DNA of 64,000 nucleotides, taken from the NCBI RefSeq assembly GCF_026410305.1, contig NZ_JAPMLQ010000008.1, positions 62,001 through 126,000 on the forward strand. The letters are read 5' to 3'. Made by a program: the position numbers and the translations under genes. Origin of the DNA: Sulfitobacter sp. F26204. Its GTDB lineage: Bacteria > Pseudomonadota > Alphaproteobacteria > Rhodobacterales > Rhodobacteraceae. Below the pieces are notes generated by a model. It ran no database searches and was not told where the DNA came from. It saw only the letters and a program-made list of their open reading frames with translations. Positions within the stretch are counted from its first letter, which is position 1, and the number at the start of each line of letters is the position of its first letter. Positions 25,164 through 34,161 of this stretch are shown here, piece by piece.

Positions 25164-26675
25164 ATGAATGTAAAAGCACTGACTAAAAGCACTTTGGAAA
25201 AACTGGGTGTAAACAAGGCGGATTGGACAACAGGCGAGTTAAAGGTGGACTCTCCGGTAACAGGTGAAACAATTGCGTCTGTGCCGATGACTGAAGTGGC
25301 GCAGGTCGACAGCATCGTTGCAAAGGCGCAGACGGCTTTTGAACACTGGCGCGCAGTCCCCGCTCCGCGCCGGGGTGAGCTGATCCGCCTGCTCGGGGAA
25401 GAGTTGCGCCGCTCCAAAGAGGATCTGGGGATGTTGGTGTCTATCGAAGCGGGCAAATCCATCTCCGAAGGGCTCGGCGAAGTTCAGGAGATGATCGACA
25501 TCTGTGATTTCGCAGTCGGCTTGTCGCGCCAGCTTTACGGTTTGACCATCGCAACAGAGCGCCCGGGACACCGGATGATGGAACAATGGCACCCCTTGGG
25601 AGTAGTTGGCGTGATCTCTGCCTTCAACTTTCCGGTGGCGGTCTGGTCATGGAATACCGCGCTCGCGCTCGTATGCGGCAATCCGGTCATTTGGAAACCT
25701 TCGGAAAAGTCACCCCTGACAGCGATGGGTTCCATGGCAATTCTCGCACGTGCGCTGGAAAGGTTCGGCGATGCCCCCGAAGGGCTTGTCACGCTGATCA
25801 ACGGCAAAGGTGATCTGGGCGCAGCTTTGGTTGAACATCGCAAGGTTGCCCTGATTTCCGCAACCGGTTCAACCCGTATGGGCCGGATTGTTGGGCCCAA
25901 GGTGGCAGAACGTTTCGGCCGATCAATCTTGGAACTGGGCGGTAATAACGGCGGGATCGTCGCACCAAGTGCCGATCTTGATATGACCCTGCGCGGTGTG
26001 GCCTTTGGCGCTATGGGCACCGCCGGACAACGGTGCACCACCCTGCGCCGTCTATTTGTGCACAGCTCGATTTATGATCGGCTGGTTCCCGCGCTTCGCA
26101 ATGCCTATGAAAGTGTCTCGGTCGGCAATCCCTTGGACAGTAACGCTTTGGTTGGCCCGCTGATCGACGAGGATGCCTTTGACGGGATGCAAAGGGCGCT
26201 TGATGCGGCCCGCGAGTTGGGTGGCAAGGTGACAGGCGGGGAACGTGTGACGATCACGGACGCGGAAGGCGGATTCTACGCGCGCCCCGCCTTGGTCGAG
26301 ATGCCCGAACAGACCGGCGTGGTTTGTGAAGAAACCTTTGCACCCATTCTGTATGTAATGAAATACGAGGATCTGGACAACGCCATCACACAGCATAACG
26401 CTGTTGGTGCCGGCCTTTCATCCTGCATCTTCACAACGGATATGCGCGAAGCCGAGTTCTTTATTAACGCGGCGGGGTCGGACTGTGGCATCGCCAACGT
26501 CAATATCGCAACATCCGGTGCGGAAATCGGCGGCGCGTTTGGCGGCGAGAAAGAAACCGGCGGCGGACGTGAAAGCGGCTCGGACGCATGGAAAGGTTAT
26601 ATGCGCCGCGCCACCAACACCATCAACTACTCCACCGAACTGCCTTTGGCACAAGGGGTGTCTTTCGATATCTGA
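25164..26675 (+). CDS. amaB: ALDH7/antiquitin-type aldehyde dehydrogenase (alpha-aminoadipate semialdehyde dehydrogenase family)
   Basis: A 503-residue NAD-dependent aldehyde dehydrogenase. The ALDH7 signature is clear: GLGEVQEMIDICDFAVGLSRQ, the NAD-binding VISAFNFPVAVWSWN, ISATGSTRMG, the general-base glutamate in ILELGGNNG, and the catalytic cysteine in GTAGQRCTTLRR. The family oxidises alpha-aminoadipate semialdehyde (in equilibrium with piperideine-6-carboxylate) to 2-aminoadipate in lysine and pipecolate breakdown. Start ATG 25164 has GAGG six to nine bases upstream; ATG 25152 is in frame but lacks a site. It follows the LysR gene on the same strand with its own likely promoter. Specificity for other aldehydes cannot be excluded. 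Confidence 0.9.
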   Translation: MNVKALTKSTLEKLGVNKADWTTGELKVDSPVTGETIASVPMTEVAQVDSIVAKAQTAFEHWRAVPAPRRGELIRLLGEELRRSKEDLGMLVSIEAGKSISEGLGEVQEMIDICDFAVGLSRQLYGLTIATERPGHRMMEQWHPLGVVGVISAFNFPVAVWSWNTALALVCGNPVIWKPSEKSPLTAMGSMAILARALERFGDAPEGLVTLINGKGDLGAALVEHRKVALISATGSTRMGRIVGPKVAERFGRSILELGGNNGGIVAPSADLDMTLRGVAFGAMGTAGQRCTTLRRLFVHSSIYDRLVPALRNAYESVSVGNPLDSNALVGPLIDEDAFDGMQRALDAARELGGKVTGGERVTITDAEGGFYARPALVEMPEQTGVVCEETFAPILYVMKYEDLDNAITQHNAVGAGLSSCIFTTDMREAEFFINAAGSDCGIANVNIATSGAEIGGAFGGEKETGGGRESGSDAWKGYMRRATNTINYSTELPLAQGVSFDI

Positions 26676-27036
26676 TCTGCTGCCCACCTTCGCCCGTGGG
26701 CGCGGGGTGGGCATCATTTGTTCTACAGGGTCTGACACGGGTTTGTCAGAACCGTTTAAATCCTGGCTGATCTCCGGGACGGTTGCGCTCACCCACGCAG
26801 CAACCTGCCCTATGCAAAGCAAATGAATTCCTGATCAATATTGTAAAAGAAATTCTATTTGAAATTATTGACAGGGTACTTAACGGCCAATAAGGTTTCA
26901 ACAGCCGCTCAATGGTCCTTACCTCCCCGCGCCTTGCACGGCTCCTCTTCTGCCACATACCCCAAGGAAAAGGGATTATTCGATAGCGCCCGATGCAGGT
27001 GCGATCCATTCACGCCGGATACAGAAAGTAGACTAG
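26676..27036. other. Intergenic region with a stem-loop
   Basis: No gene is evident in these 361 bases. GCCCACC (26682-26688) pairs with GGTGGGC (26706-26712) just after the ALDH stop. There is no U tract, so it is at best a weak terminator. The remainder, AT-rich around 26825-26880, probably holds the promoter of the flavoenzyme gene. Confidence 0.5.
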
Positions 27037-28338
27037 ATGAAACGAATTGACGCCTCCATGCACGGCGTGCAGTGGGTCCAGACCAGCAAAGAATCGTTCC
27101 AGAATACACCCTATTCCGGTGCTGGCGATTTTGATCTCGTCGTTGTGGGGGGCGGTTTCTGCGGACTCTCAATTGCCCGTTTCGCCGCGCGCGAAAACCT
27201 GTCCGTTCTTCTGCTCGAAGCGGGCAAAGTCGGATGTGGTGCCTCGGGGCGCAATGCAGGTATCGCTGTGCCTCATTTTCCCGGCGGCATGACCGTTGAA
27301 GATGTGGACGCCCAGATCGGCAAGCCACGCTCCCGCAAGTTTACCGATCTCGTGGCCGGAGGAACCGAATGGCTGTTTGAGGAAATCCGCGAACATCAGA
27401 TCCTTTGTGACGCCGAGCAAAACGGCTGGATTCAGCCAGCCCATTCCCAGAAATCACTGCGCCGGATCGAACGGGTCTATGAAAGCTGGAAGGCCAATGG
27501 CGTTGAAGTGCAATGGCTGGCCGGGGACGAAATCAGCGAACGCACCGGCGCCAAGGGGTATATCGGCGGCTGGTATGGCCGCACCGGAGGTGCCGTCAAT
27601 CCCTATGCCCTCGGCCAGGGGCTTGCACGGGTTGCGCTGGCCCAAGGGGTGGTGCTGATGGAACAGACGCCAGTGACCAAAATGCACAAGGATGGCGGCG
27701 TCCAGATTGTCGAAACCCCCGCTGGCAGCTTTCGCGCGAAACAGGTTGTCTTTGCCACCAACGGTTACACGCCCGGATTGTTCCCCCATATGAAGCAATC
27801 TGTGATTCCCATCCGACTGTTCCAAACCTTCACACGCCCGCTAACCCCAGAAGAACAGGCGGCGGTAATGCCCATGCGCCAGACCTTCACGGATTTGCGC
27901 AAAGGCGGCGGGTTTATCCGTCTGGATGTGGACAACCGCATTCTGACCGGCGGCGCGGTCTTTAACATCCCCGGAAAGCGGAGCTATGGCGTTCGGCACT
28001 CGAACCGTTTTATCGAAGAGATCTTTCCAAGCCTCAAAGGCATCGAAACGACGCAATATTGGGAGGGGTATTGCGCCCTGACCGAATCCTCTGTGCCAGC
28101 AATCGAGCGATTGGATGACAATGTATTTGCTGTCCTCGGGTTTTCCAGCCGAGGGCTGGTCCTGACCAATACCCTGGGGCGCGAAATGGCGCATTTTCTC
28201 GCCGGCAAGAAACCCGAGGCTGAGCTTCCGCTGCCGATTGGTCCCGCCCATCCAGTGCCCTTTCAGGCGATCAAGACCTTTCTGGGGGAGTATGCCTTTC
28301 CGGTCCTACAGGCGCGCGATCGTTTGCGACTTTCGTGA
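27037..28338 (+). CDS. FAD-dependent amine oxidase, DAO family (L-pipecolate oxidase-like)
   Basis: A 433-residue flavoprotein of the D-amino-acid-oxidase/sarcosine-oxidase family. The dinucleotide-binding motif FDLVVVGGGFCGLSIARFAA begins near residue 30 and is followed by LLLEAG and the FAD-site motif GASGRNAG. The substrate-domain motif GGAVNPYALGQGLARVALAQG and a C-terminal LGFSSRGLVLTNTLG complete the fold. The size and N-terminal layout (about 30 residues ahead of the Rossmann fold) match AmaA-type pipecolate oxidases and related gamma-glutamylputrescine oxidases. Next to an ALDH7 gene, pipecolate to piperideine-6-carboxylate is the favoured reaction, but other secondary or primary amines remain possible. 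The ribosome-binding site is weak. Confidence 0.82.
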   Translation: MKRIDASMHGVQWVQTSKESFQNTPYSGAGDFDLVVVGGGFCGLSIARFAARENLSVLLLEAGKVGCGASGRNAGIAVPHFPGGMTVEDVDAQIGKPRSRKFTDLVAGGTEWLFEEIREHQILCDAEQNGWIQPAHSQKSLRRIERVYESWKANGVEVQWLAGDEISERTGAKGYIGGWYGRTGGAVNPYALGQGLARVALAQGVVLMEQTPVTKMHKDGGVQIVETPAGSFRAKQVVFATNGYTPGLFPHMKQSVIPIRLFQTFTRPLTPEEQAAVMPMRQTFTDLRKGGGFIRLDVDNRILTGGAVFNIPGKRSYGVRHSNRFIEEIFPSLKGIETTQYWEGYCALTESSVPAIERLDDNVFAVLGFSSRGLVLTNTLGREMAHFLAGKKPEAELPLPIGPAHPVPFQAIKTFLGEYAFPVLQARDRLRLS

Positions 28339-28663
28339 GCCCCTGTCCCATTGTCCTTTTTACTGGCCATGTTTCGCGGGTCTTGTCACCCTAAAGAATA
28401 GCCTGGCCGCAGCCTTGTCTGCTTGGGACTGATGTATCACGGGCCGCATTTTGCGATTCTTGTCGTGAAGGGTTTTCTTTAGGCCATGCAAGCAGCTGTT
28501 CAGCCACTCAATTAAAGTCCCTAAATCCGGGTAGGTGGCACGTGGCACTACTGGCAAAGTTTTCGATCTTTGCGAACTACAAAGGCAACTTTGCACGGCA
28601 TAAAGACGATCAGAGCAATCAAAAACTGGCACCTGGACGAAGGCAAGAACGACTTCCTGCAAA
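28339..28663. other. Intergenic region, convergent gene ends
   Basis: These 325 bases lie between the ends of the flavoenzyme gene (plus) and the second LysR gene (minus). I see no convincing gene, RNA or repeat. Short frames present show no family motif. Confidence 0.5.
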
Positions 28664-29581
28664 TCATCCACAGTCAGCCCGATTGCTGGCCACATAGTTT
28701 GCGCATTGCTGTTGCAGCCAAAATCCAAATGTCTGCGCATTAACGTTGTTTACCATGCTATGAGGATAAGCAAAGTAGTAGCCATCCTCAAATTTTTTCG
28801 GCGTGCCGAATGGCACGATCAGGCTGCCTTCTTCAATCTCCTTGCTCACGACAAGATCCGACATAAGAGCAATCCCAATTCCACTGGTCGCAGCCTGAAT
28901 AGCATGTGAATAAAATTCAAACTTCGGACCTGCGACCGCTTTCGCGTTTTCCACACCTTGGCTGGCAAACCAATTGGTCCATAAAAGCGGCCGTGTTGCA
29001 TGCTGAATCAGGGAATACTGTAATAAATCCGCAGCACTATTGAGCTGCCTGCCTTCTAATAAATCAGGTGCACACACCGGCACGACGTAATCATCCATCA
29101 AAGGTTGCATATGAACGCCGGGCCACTTGCCATCACCCAGATGCACCGCCACATCAATGTCTTCGGAATCGAAATCGAACCGTTTGATCTTGGACACCAG
29201 ATTGAGGTCAATCAGATGGTGACGCACAATGAAATCATTCAGTCGAGGTATCAGCCAACGCGACGCAAGTGTCGGCGGCACCGCTACGGTCAGCAACCCA
29301 CTTTCCTTCCCCTGCGCAATAAACTGCGTCGTCGCGGCCTCTAATTCACCCAGAATCCTGCCTAGGTCCTTAGCGTATTGAATCGCGCTCGCCTCTGGCA
29401 CAAGTTTCTTTTTCACACGCCGAAACAATGACTTACCAAGCCTGCTCTCAAGCTCCATCAAACGACGGCTCACTGCGCTTTGGGTCATGTTCAACTCTTC
29501 TGCAGCGCGAGTCACGTTGCGATGTCTGAACGTCGCCTCAAAGCAAGCAAGCGATATTGTGGACGGCAGTGTACGGCGCAT
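28664..29581 (-). CDS. LysR-family regulator (second, GcvA-like)
   Basis: A 305-residue LysR protein related to the one at 24.1 kb. Its HTH reads ISLACFEATFRHRNVTRAAEELNMTQSAVSRR, and the effector domain has VPPTLASRWLIPRLNDF. I chose ATG 29581 because GAGG lies five bases upstream on the minus strand. The in-frame ATG at 29599 overlaps a palindrome (29597-29613) that is more likely regulatory. It is divergent from the second oligopeptide transporter operon and probably controls it. Its half-sites resemble those of the first LysR, so cross-regulation is possible. Confidence 0.9.
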   Translation of the reverse strand: MRRTLPSTISLACFEATFRHRNVTRAAEELNMTQSAVSRRLMELESRLGKSLFRRVKKKLVPEASAIQYAKDLGRILGELEAATTQFIAQGKESGLLTVAVPPTLASRWLIPRLNDFIVRHHLIDLNLVSKIKRFDFDSEDIDVAVHLGDGKWPGVHMQPLMDDYVVPVCAPDLLEGRQLNSAADLLQYSLIQHATRPLLWTNWFASQGVENAKAVAGPKFEFYSHAIQAATSGIGIALMSDLVVSKEIEEGSLIVPFGTPKKFEDGYYFAYPHSMVNNVNAQTFGFWLQQQCANYVASNRADCG

Positions 29582-29596
29582 GGAATCCTCATCAAT

Positions 29597-29613
29597 CATT
29601 CCGTTTCGGAATG
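29597..29613. promoter_or_regulatory. Palindromic LysR operator
   Basis: CATTCCG (29597-29603), TTT, CGGAATG (29607-29613) form a perfect dyad in the divergent region between the second LysR gene and the second transporter operon. Further CATTC/GAATG half-sites occur at 29624-29628 and 29642-29648. Position and symmetry fit a LysR binding region. Confidence 0.6.
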
Positions 29614-29718
29614 TATGGCACAAGAATGAGAATTTCCAAAACATTCCGGTATGTCCTAGCGTCGCCACATCAATGGATTCTGCGTTTGCGGGTCCCGCAG
29701 CAGCAGGAGCTTGTTACG

Positions 29719-30723
29719 ATGATAAATGTTGAAGATCTTTCAAAACATTTTGTCCTGCCTCAATCTTTCACTGCGGCGATACGGCGGCAGAAGGCACCGC
29801 GCCTGCGCGCCGTTGATGGTGTCAGCTTTGCCGTTGAACCGGGCAAGGTGATGGGTCTTGTCGGTGAAAGTGGCTGTGGCAAATCAACACTGGCACGTCT
29901 GTTGGTCGGGTTGGAAACGCCGACGCAGGGTAACGTCTATTTCGGAGAATCCAACGCGCTTGCCCTCAAGAAACAAGACAGACGCGCGTTTCACCGGCGC
30001 GTGCAGATGGTATTTCAAGATCCCTACGGCTCACTGAATCCACAGCAGAGGATAGGTGAGATCGTGACGCGTCCACTCATCTACCAGCGCAACGCGGCAA
30101 GCCCACAGGAAAAACGCAAACTGGCCATTACGGCCTTGGAGGAAGCGGGCCTTTCACCCGCCGATGATTATCTGGAGAAATTTCCGCATCAGCTTAGCGG
30201 CGGCCAACGCCAGAGGGTCTGCATCGCGCGCGCCATAGTATTGGAGCCTGAGTTGCTGATCGCAGACGAGCCGATTTCGATGCTCGATGTTTCAATCAAA
30301 TGGGGCATCATCCAACTATTGAAACGGCTGGTACGCGAGCGTGGACTGGCGATGATCTATATTACCCATGATCTGTCTTCGGCGGGATCGATCTGTGACA
30401 CGCTGGCGGTAATGTATCTGGGACGGATCGTCGAGCACGGTCCGACGCAAGAGGTGATCCGCAACCCGCAGCATCCCTACACCAAGGCGTTACTGGCTTC
30501 GACGCCGTCCATCGATCCTGAATTCCGCCGTAAAACCGCACAAATCAAAGGGGCAATTCCCGATGCCGTTAACCTGTCGGGCGGCTGCCGTTTCCATCCT
30601 CGCTGTCCCATCGCGCAGCCCGTCTGTGCCCGCGTGGCCCCCCAAGACGCGACACAACGCGAACACGGCGCAGCCTGTCATTTCGCGTTTGATCTTGAAG
30701 CAAAACAAGAGGATTTGACATGA
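29719..30723 (+). CDS. Oligopeptide ABC transporter ATP-binding protein (DppF/OppF-like, system 2)
   Basis: A 334-residue ATPase with Walker A GESGCGKSTLAR, signature LSGGQRQRVCIARAI, Walker B LLIADEPISMLD and switch YITHDLSSAG. The C-terminal oligopeptide extension GGCRFHPRCPIAQPVC is present. The start at 29719 (MINVEDLSKHF) has AGGAG about nine bases upstream. The frame extends further upstream but into the regulatory region. In Walker B the usual SALD is SMLD. It is the first gene of a second complete Dpp-type operon and overlaps the DppB-like gene by ATGA. Confidence 0.92.
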   Translation: MINVEDLSKHFVLPQSFTAAIRRQKAPRLRAVDGVSFAVEPGKVMGLVGESGCGKSTLARLLVGLETPTQGNVYFGESNALALKKQDRRAFHRRVQMVFQDPYGSLNPQQRIGEIVTRPLIYQRNAASPQEKRKLAITALEEAGLSPADDYLEKFPHQLSGGQRQRVCIARAIVLEPELLIADEPISMLDVSIKWGIIQLLKRLVRERGLAMIYITHDLSSAGSICDTLAVMYLGRIVEHGPTQEVIRNPQHPYTKALLASTPSIDPEFRRKTAQIKGAIPDAVNLSGGCRFHPRCPIAQPVCARVAPQDATQREHGAACHFAFDLEAKQEDLT

Positions 30724-31691
30724 GCGCATTCTGGTTTCGTCGGCTGTGGCAAACTGTTTTAACGCTCCTCACCATGCTGACGCTGATGTTCTTCATGTTC
30801 CGTATGCTACCCGGTGATCCGATGGCAACGGTTATCAGTCCGGCGCTCTACCCCAAGGCTCAGGAAACGCTACGCATCCAGTTCGGCTTGGATAAGCCTT
30901 TGTGGGAACAGTATTTTGTATATCTTAAAAATCTCGCGGTATTTGATTTCGGCCTGTCGTTCCATACCGGACGTCCCGTCGCAGACGAGATCAGTGGCCG
31001 CTTGCTCAACACAATTCTACTGGTCTTTCCATCAATGATCGCAGCTTACGGGCTTGGTGCACTGGTCGGCGCTATTGTCGGCTGGCGTCGCGGCTCCAAG
31101 ATCGAAACGGTTTTGGTGTTTTTGTCCACATCGCTACAAAGCGCACCAGTATTCTGGCTGTCGATGCTTGCAATCCTGTTTTTTTCAATCCGGCTGGACC
31201 TGTTTCCAATCGGTCATATCGTATCACCGGGCATGTTCCCCGAAGAAAACTGGCGCATGTATTTTTCTGCCGATTTCCTGCACCATCTGGCCCTCCCGTT
31301 CATGGTTAACACGCTGTACCAGTTCTGTTTTCCCTTCCTGCTGATGCGGTCATCTATTCTGGCCACAGTGGGCGAGGACTATATCGAGTTGGCCAAGATG
31401 AAGGGCCTGACCGATCGACGGGTTCTGTATCACCACGCGATGCGCAATTCTCTACTCCCGCTGGCGACAACTTTACCGATGACGTTGGGCTGGGCTGTCG
31501 CAGGGTCGGTTGTCATTGAAACGGTATTTTCATGGCCAGGCCTTGGCTTGCTGATGGTGGAGGCGGTGGGGCGCTCGGATTATCCCGTGGTACAGGCGGC
31601 ATTCTTGCTAATCGCCGTCTTGACGGTCGCGGGAACTCTAATTGCAGACCTGCTCTACACCCTTCTCGATCCTCGTATCGTCAATGAATAA
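30720..31691 (+). CDS. Oligopeptide ABC transporter permease (DppB-like, system 2)
   Basis: A 323-residue membrane protein with about six helices. It shows the N-terminal helix LTMLTLMFFMFRMLPGDPMA, the conserved IQFGLDKPLWEQYFVYLKNL periplasmic segment, and the EAA loop EDYIELAKMKGLTDRRVLYHHAMRNSL. It is coupled to the ATPase gene by an ATGA overlap at 30720-30723. It forms the channel with the next permease. Confidence 0.92.
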   Translation: MSAFWFRRLWQTVLTLLTMLTLMFFMFRMLPGDPMATVISPALYPKAQETLRIQFGLDKPLWEQYFVYLKNLAVFDFGLSFHTGRPVADEISGRLLNTILLVFPSMIAAYGLGALVGAIVGWRRGSKIETVLVFLSTSLQSAPVFWLSMLAILFFSIRLDLFPIGHIVSPGMFPEENWRMYFSADFLHHLALPFMVNTLYQFCFPFLLMRSSILATVGEDYIELAKMKGLTDRRVLYHHAMRNSLLPLATTLPMTLGWAVAGSVVIETVFSWPGLGLLMVEAVGRSDYPVVQAAFLLIAVLTVAGTLIADLLYTLLDPRIVNE

Positions 31692-31700
31692 GGCAGTACA

Positions 31701-32564
31701 ATGAACACACTTATGACGTTCCTACGGATTACCTGGAAATCAACCAGTGGCCGTATCAGCCTAAGTATTTTCGGTGCATGTCTCGTGCTGGCGGTGATCG
31801 GCCCTTGGATTGCACCTTATAGTCCGAGCGACAGGTTGTACGATGACGCAGGCAAACTGCTACGTCTGTCGCCGCCGACGTGGGACAACCTTTTGGGAAC
31901 CACCGTGTTGGGACGCGATGTGTTCAGCCAAATGCTGTGGGGCGCTCGGACTGCGATGCTTGTCGGGTTGCTAACTGCGCTTGGCACAGTTGTGATCGGA
32001 TTGAACTTCGGCCTTATCGCAGGTTACTTCGGCGGGCGGATCGACGCGATCTTGATGCGGATCACTGACATCCTGCTGGGTCTGCCATTCCTGCCGTTCA
32101 TCATTGTGCTATTGTCACTGACTGACCGGAACATCTGGACGATTATTCTGGCAATGACCTTTGTGATGTGGCGGTCCACCGCACGGATCGTCAGAGCCGA
32201 GGTTATGTCGCTGCGCCAACGTCAGTTTGTTGCCTCGGCGCGCACCACCGGAGCCAGCGACGTTGACATTCTGTACCGTGAAATAGCGCCAAACGTCATG
32301 CCGCTGGCGGTGACATCAATCACCTTCGCTCTCGCTTGGGCGATCATCACCGAGGCCAGCATCGGTTTTCTAGGTTTTGGCGATCCGAACGTCTTTAGCT
32401 GGGGGTCGATCATCTATGACGCCTACGCATCGCAGATGATGTATCGGGCCCCTTGGTGGGTCGTGCCCCCCGGCGTTGCGATCATGGTTTTGGTCACATC
32501 CGTCTATTTCATGGGCCGTGCCTATGAAGAAGTCATCAACCCCCGCCTTCAGGAGAGGATGTGA
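31701..32564 (+). CDS. Oligopeptide ABC transporter permease (DppC-like, system 2)
   Basis: A 287-residue membrane protein. The DppC landmark LLGTTVLGRDVFSQMLWGARTAM follows the first helix. The EAA loop is RQFVASARTTGASDVDILYREIAPNV, and the C-terminus GRAYEEVINPRLQER is typical. It begins nine bases after the DppB-like stop. Gene order here (F-B-C-D) differs from the first system (A-B-C-D-F), so this is an independent acquisition or a distant relative rather than a recent duplicate. Confidence 0.92.
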   Translation: MNTLMTFLRITWKSTSGRISLSIFGACLVLAVIGPWIAPYSPSDRLYDDAGKLLRLSPPTWDNLLGTTVLGRDVFSQMLWGARTAMLVGLLTALGTVVIGLNFGLIAGYFGGRIDAILMRITDILLGLPFLPFIIVLLSLTDRNIWTIILAMTFVMWRSTARIVRAEVMSLRQRQFVASARTTGASDVDILYREIAPNVMPLAVTSITFALAWAIITEASIGFLGFGDPNVFSWGSIIYDAYASQMMYRAPWWVVPPGVAIMVLVTSVYFMGRAYEEVINPRLQERM

Positions 32565-32567
32565 TCC

Positions 32568-33602
32568 ATGAGCGACACGACATCAGTAATTGACGTGCGA
32601 AATCTGGACGTTGTCTATCATACTGCGAATGGCCCAGCAAAGGCGCTTTTCAACATCGACATGACAATCAGTGCGGGTGAGCGTATCGGACTGGTCGGGG
32701 AATCCGGTTGCGGCAAGAGCACCTTGCTGAAAACCATCATGGGGGTCCTTCCCCCCAATGGCGAAGTCACGTGCGGGGCTATACATCTGGGCTCTACCGA
32801 CCTTTTGAAATTGAGCGAGGACGCACGGCGCAAGACACGTTGGGCGGAAATCTCGATGATTACCCAAAGCGCGTTGAACGCGCTCAATCCGGTAAAGCGG
32901 ATTGATGCACAGATCATTGAGGCCGTCCGTGCGCACCGCGAAATTTCCAAGGCCGATGGGAAGGCGCTGGTCGCCAAACTTTTCGAGATGGTCGGGGTGT
33001 CACCTGAACGGGCCCATGATTATCCACATCAGTTTTCCGGAGGAATGCGGCAACGCGCGGTGATCGCCATGGCGCTGGCGCTGGAACCGAAGGTGATTAT
33101 TGCGGATGAGCCGACAACCGCATTGGACGTGATCGTGCAAGACCAGATTTTTACCCGATTGCGCGCGCTACAGATCGAACGCGGGTTTTCGATGATTTTG
33201 GTAACGCATGATATTGCACTTGTGGTTGAAAACTGTGGGCGCATCTGCGTGATGTATGCCGGCATGATCGTCGAAACTGGCGAGACCCATGATATCGTGC
33301 GTCGACCCCGCCATCCTTACACCATTGGCTTGCTCAACGCGGTCTCGGTGCTTGGTTCAACGAAAGAACCGATTGCCATTCCAGGCAGCCCCCCGAATCT
33401 GTTCGATAAACTAGAGGGGTGCCGTTTTGCGCCCCGCTGCCCGCTGGCCAGTGCGCTCTGCCACGGTCAAGTCCCGCCTGCAACACCGCTGGACAACGGT
33501 CATTCAGTGCGCTGCCACCACTGGGAACAGGCGGACGAATTCGCCCGCCGCGCAAGCGACCCGAACGTCTGGGGGACCGCTGTGCAATCCGAAACCACTT
33601 AA
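32568..33602 (+). CDS. Oligopeptide ABC transporter ATP-binding protein (DppD/OppD-like, system 2)
   Basis: A 344-residue ATPase: Walker A GESGCGKSTLLK, signature FSGGMRQRAVIAMAL, Walker [13 protein letters not shown] and switch LVTHDIALVVEN. The C-terminal extension has GCRFAPRCPLASALC. It begins just after the DppC-like stop, with overlapping GTGATCC context. With the preceding three genes it completes the membrane and energising parts of transporter 2. The binding protein is encoded two genes later. Confidence 0.92.
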   Translation: MSDTTSVIDVRNLDVVYHTANGPAKALFNIDMTISAGERIGLVGESGCGKSTLLKTIMGVLPPNGEVTCGAIHLGSTDLLKLSEDARRKTRWAEISMITQSALNALNPVKRIDAQIIEAVRAHREISKADGKALVAKLFEMVGVSPERAHDYPHQFSGGMRQRAVIAMALALEPKVIIADEPTTALDVIVQDQIFTRLRALQIERGFSMILVTHDIALVVENCGRICVMYAGMIVETGETHDIVRRPRHPYTIGLLNAVSVLGSTKEPIAIPGSPPNLFDKLEGCRFAPRCPLASALCHGQVPPATPLDNGHSVRCHHWEQADEFARRASDPNVWGTAVQSETT

Positions 33603-33662
33603 CACTGACCCCCGCGATGCGAACTTCGTGCGCGGACTACAACCTGACGATTGGAGAGAAGA

Positions 33663-34121
33663 ATGCACTATTTTGCTTATGGAACCCTGCTGGTTGAGGA
33701 ATCGATGCGCAAGGTCGCGCCCGGTGCCCGTAATGTTGGCTACATGAGGCTGGACGACTACGTTATGGGTTTTGGCAATTGCAGCAACCCGAACACTGCC
33801 GGCTGTATGTTGTTACCCCAAAAGGGTGCCGTGACACATGGTATCCAATACGAACTGTCTGACGAAGCCATGGCTGCACTCGACGCCGCCGCGCATGTGG
33901 CAGAAGAACAATGGGTACATCTTCCCGTCACACTTGAAGATGAAAACGGCAAGAAGGTGCAATCCACCACCTACACAATCCCCGGCGCGTACAAGCCATG
34001 GGTGCCGACCGATGAGTATGTTGCGCCGATCCTGCTGGGTCTGACGCAATGTCCCTTTCCCGAACAATACAAACATGATCTGCGCGCGATGATCGCAAAA
34101 GCACAGGCGTCCGCTTCCTAA
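33663..34121 (+). CDS. Gamma-glutamylcyclotransferase-like protein (system 2)
   Basis: A 152-residue GGCT/AIG2-fold protein beginning MHYFAYGTLLVEESMRK, with the YGTL motif in place of YGSN. It has GNCSNPNTAGCMLLPQKGAVTHGIQYEL and then ALDAAAHVAEEQWVHLPVTL. The LDxxEG segment that normally gives the catalytic glutamate reads LDAAAH, though two glutamates follow four to five residues later. Activity is uncertain. GGAG lies six bases before ATG 33663. It sits between the ABC ATPase and the binding-protein gene, so its substrate is probably brought in by this transporter. The first GGCT-like gene (7170-7619) is also linked to a Dpp-type importer. Confidence 0.78.
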   Translation: MHYFAYGTLLVEESMRKVAPGARNVGYMRLDDYVMGFGNCSNPNTAGCMLLPQKGAVTHGIQYELSDEAMAALDAAAHVAEEQWVHLPVTLEDENGKKVQSTTYTIPGAYKPWVPTDEYVAPILLGLTQCPFPEQYKHDLRAMIAKAQASAS

Positions 34122-34161
34122 AACACCGCTGCCCATCAAAAAACCAACGGAGGAGAAGAAC

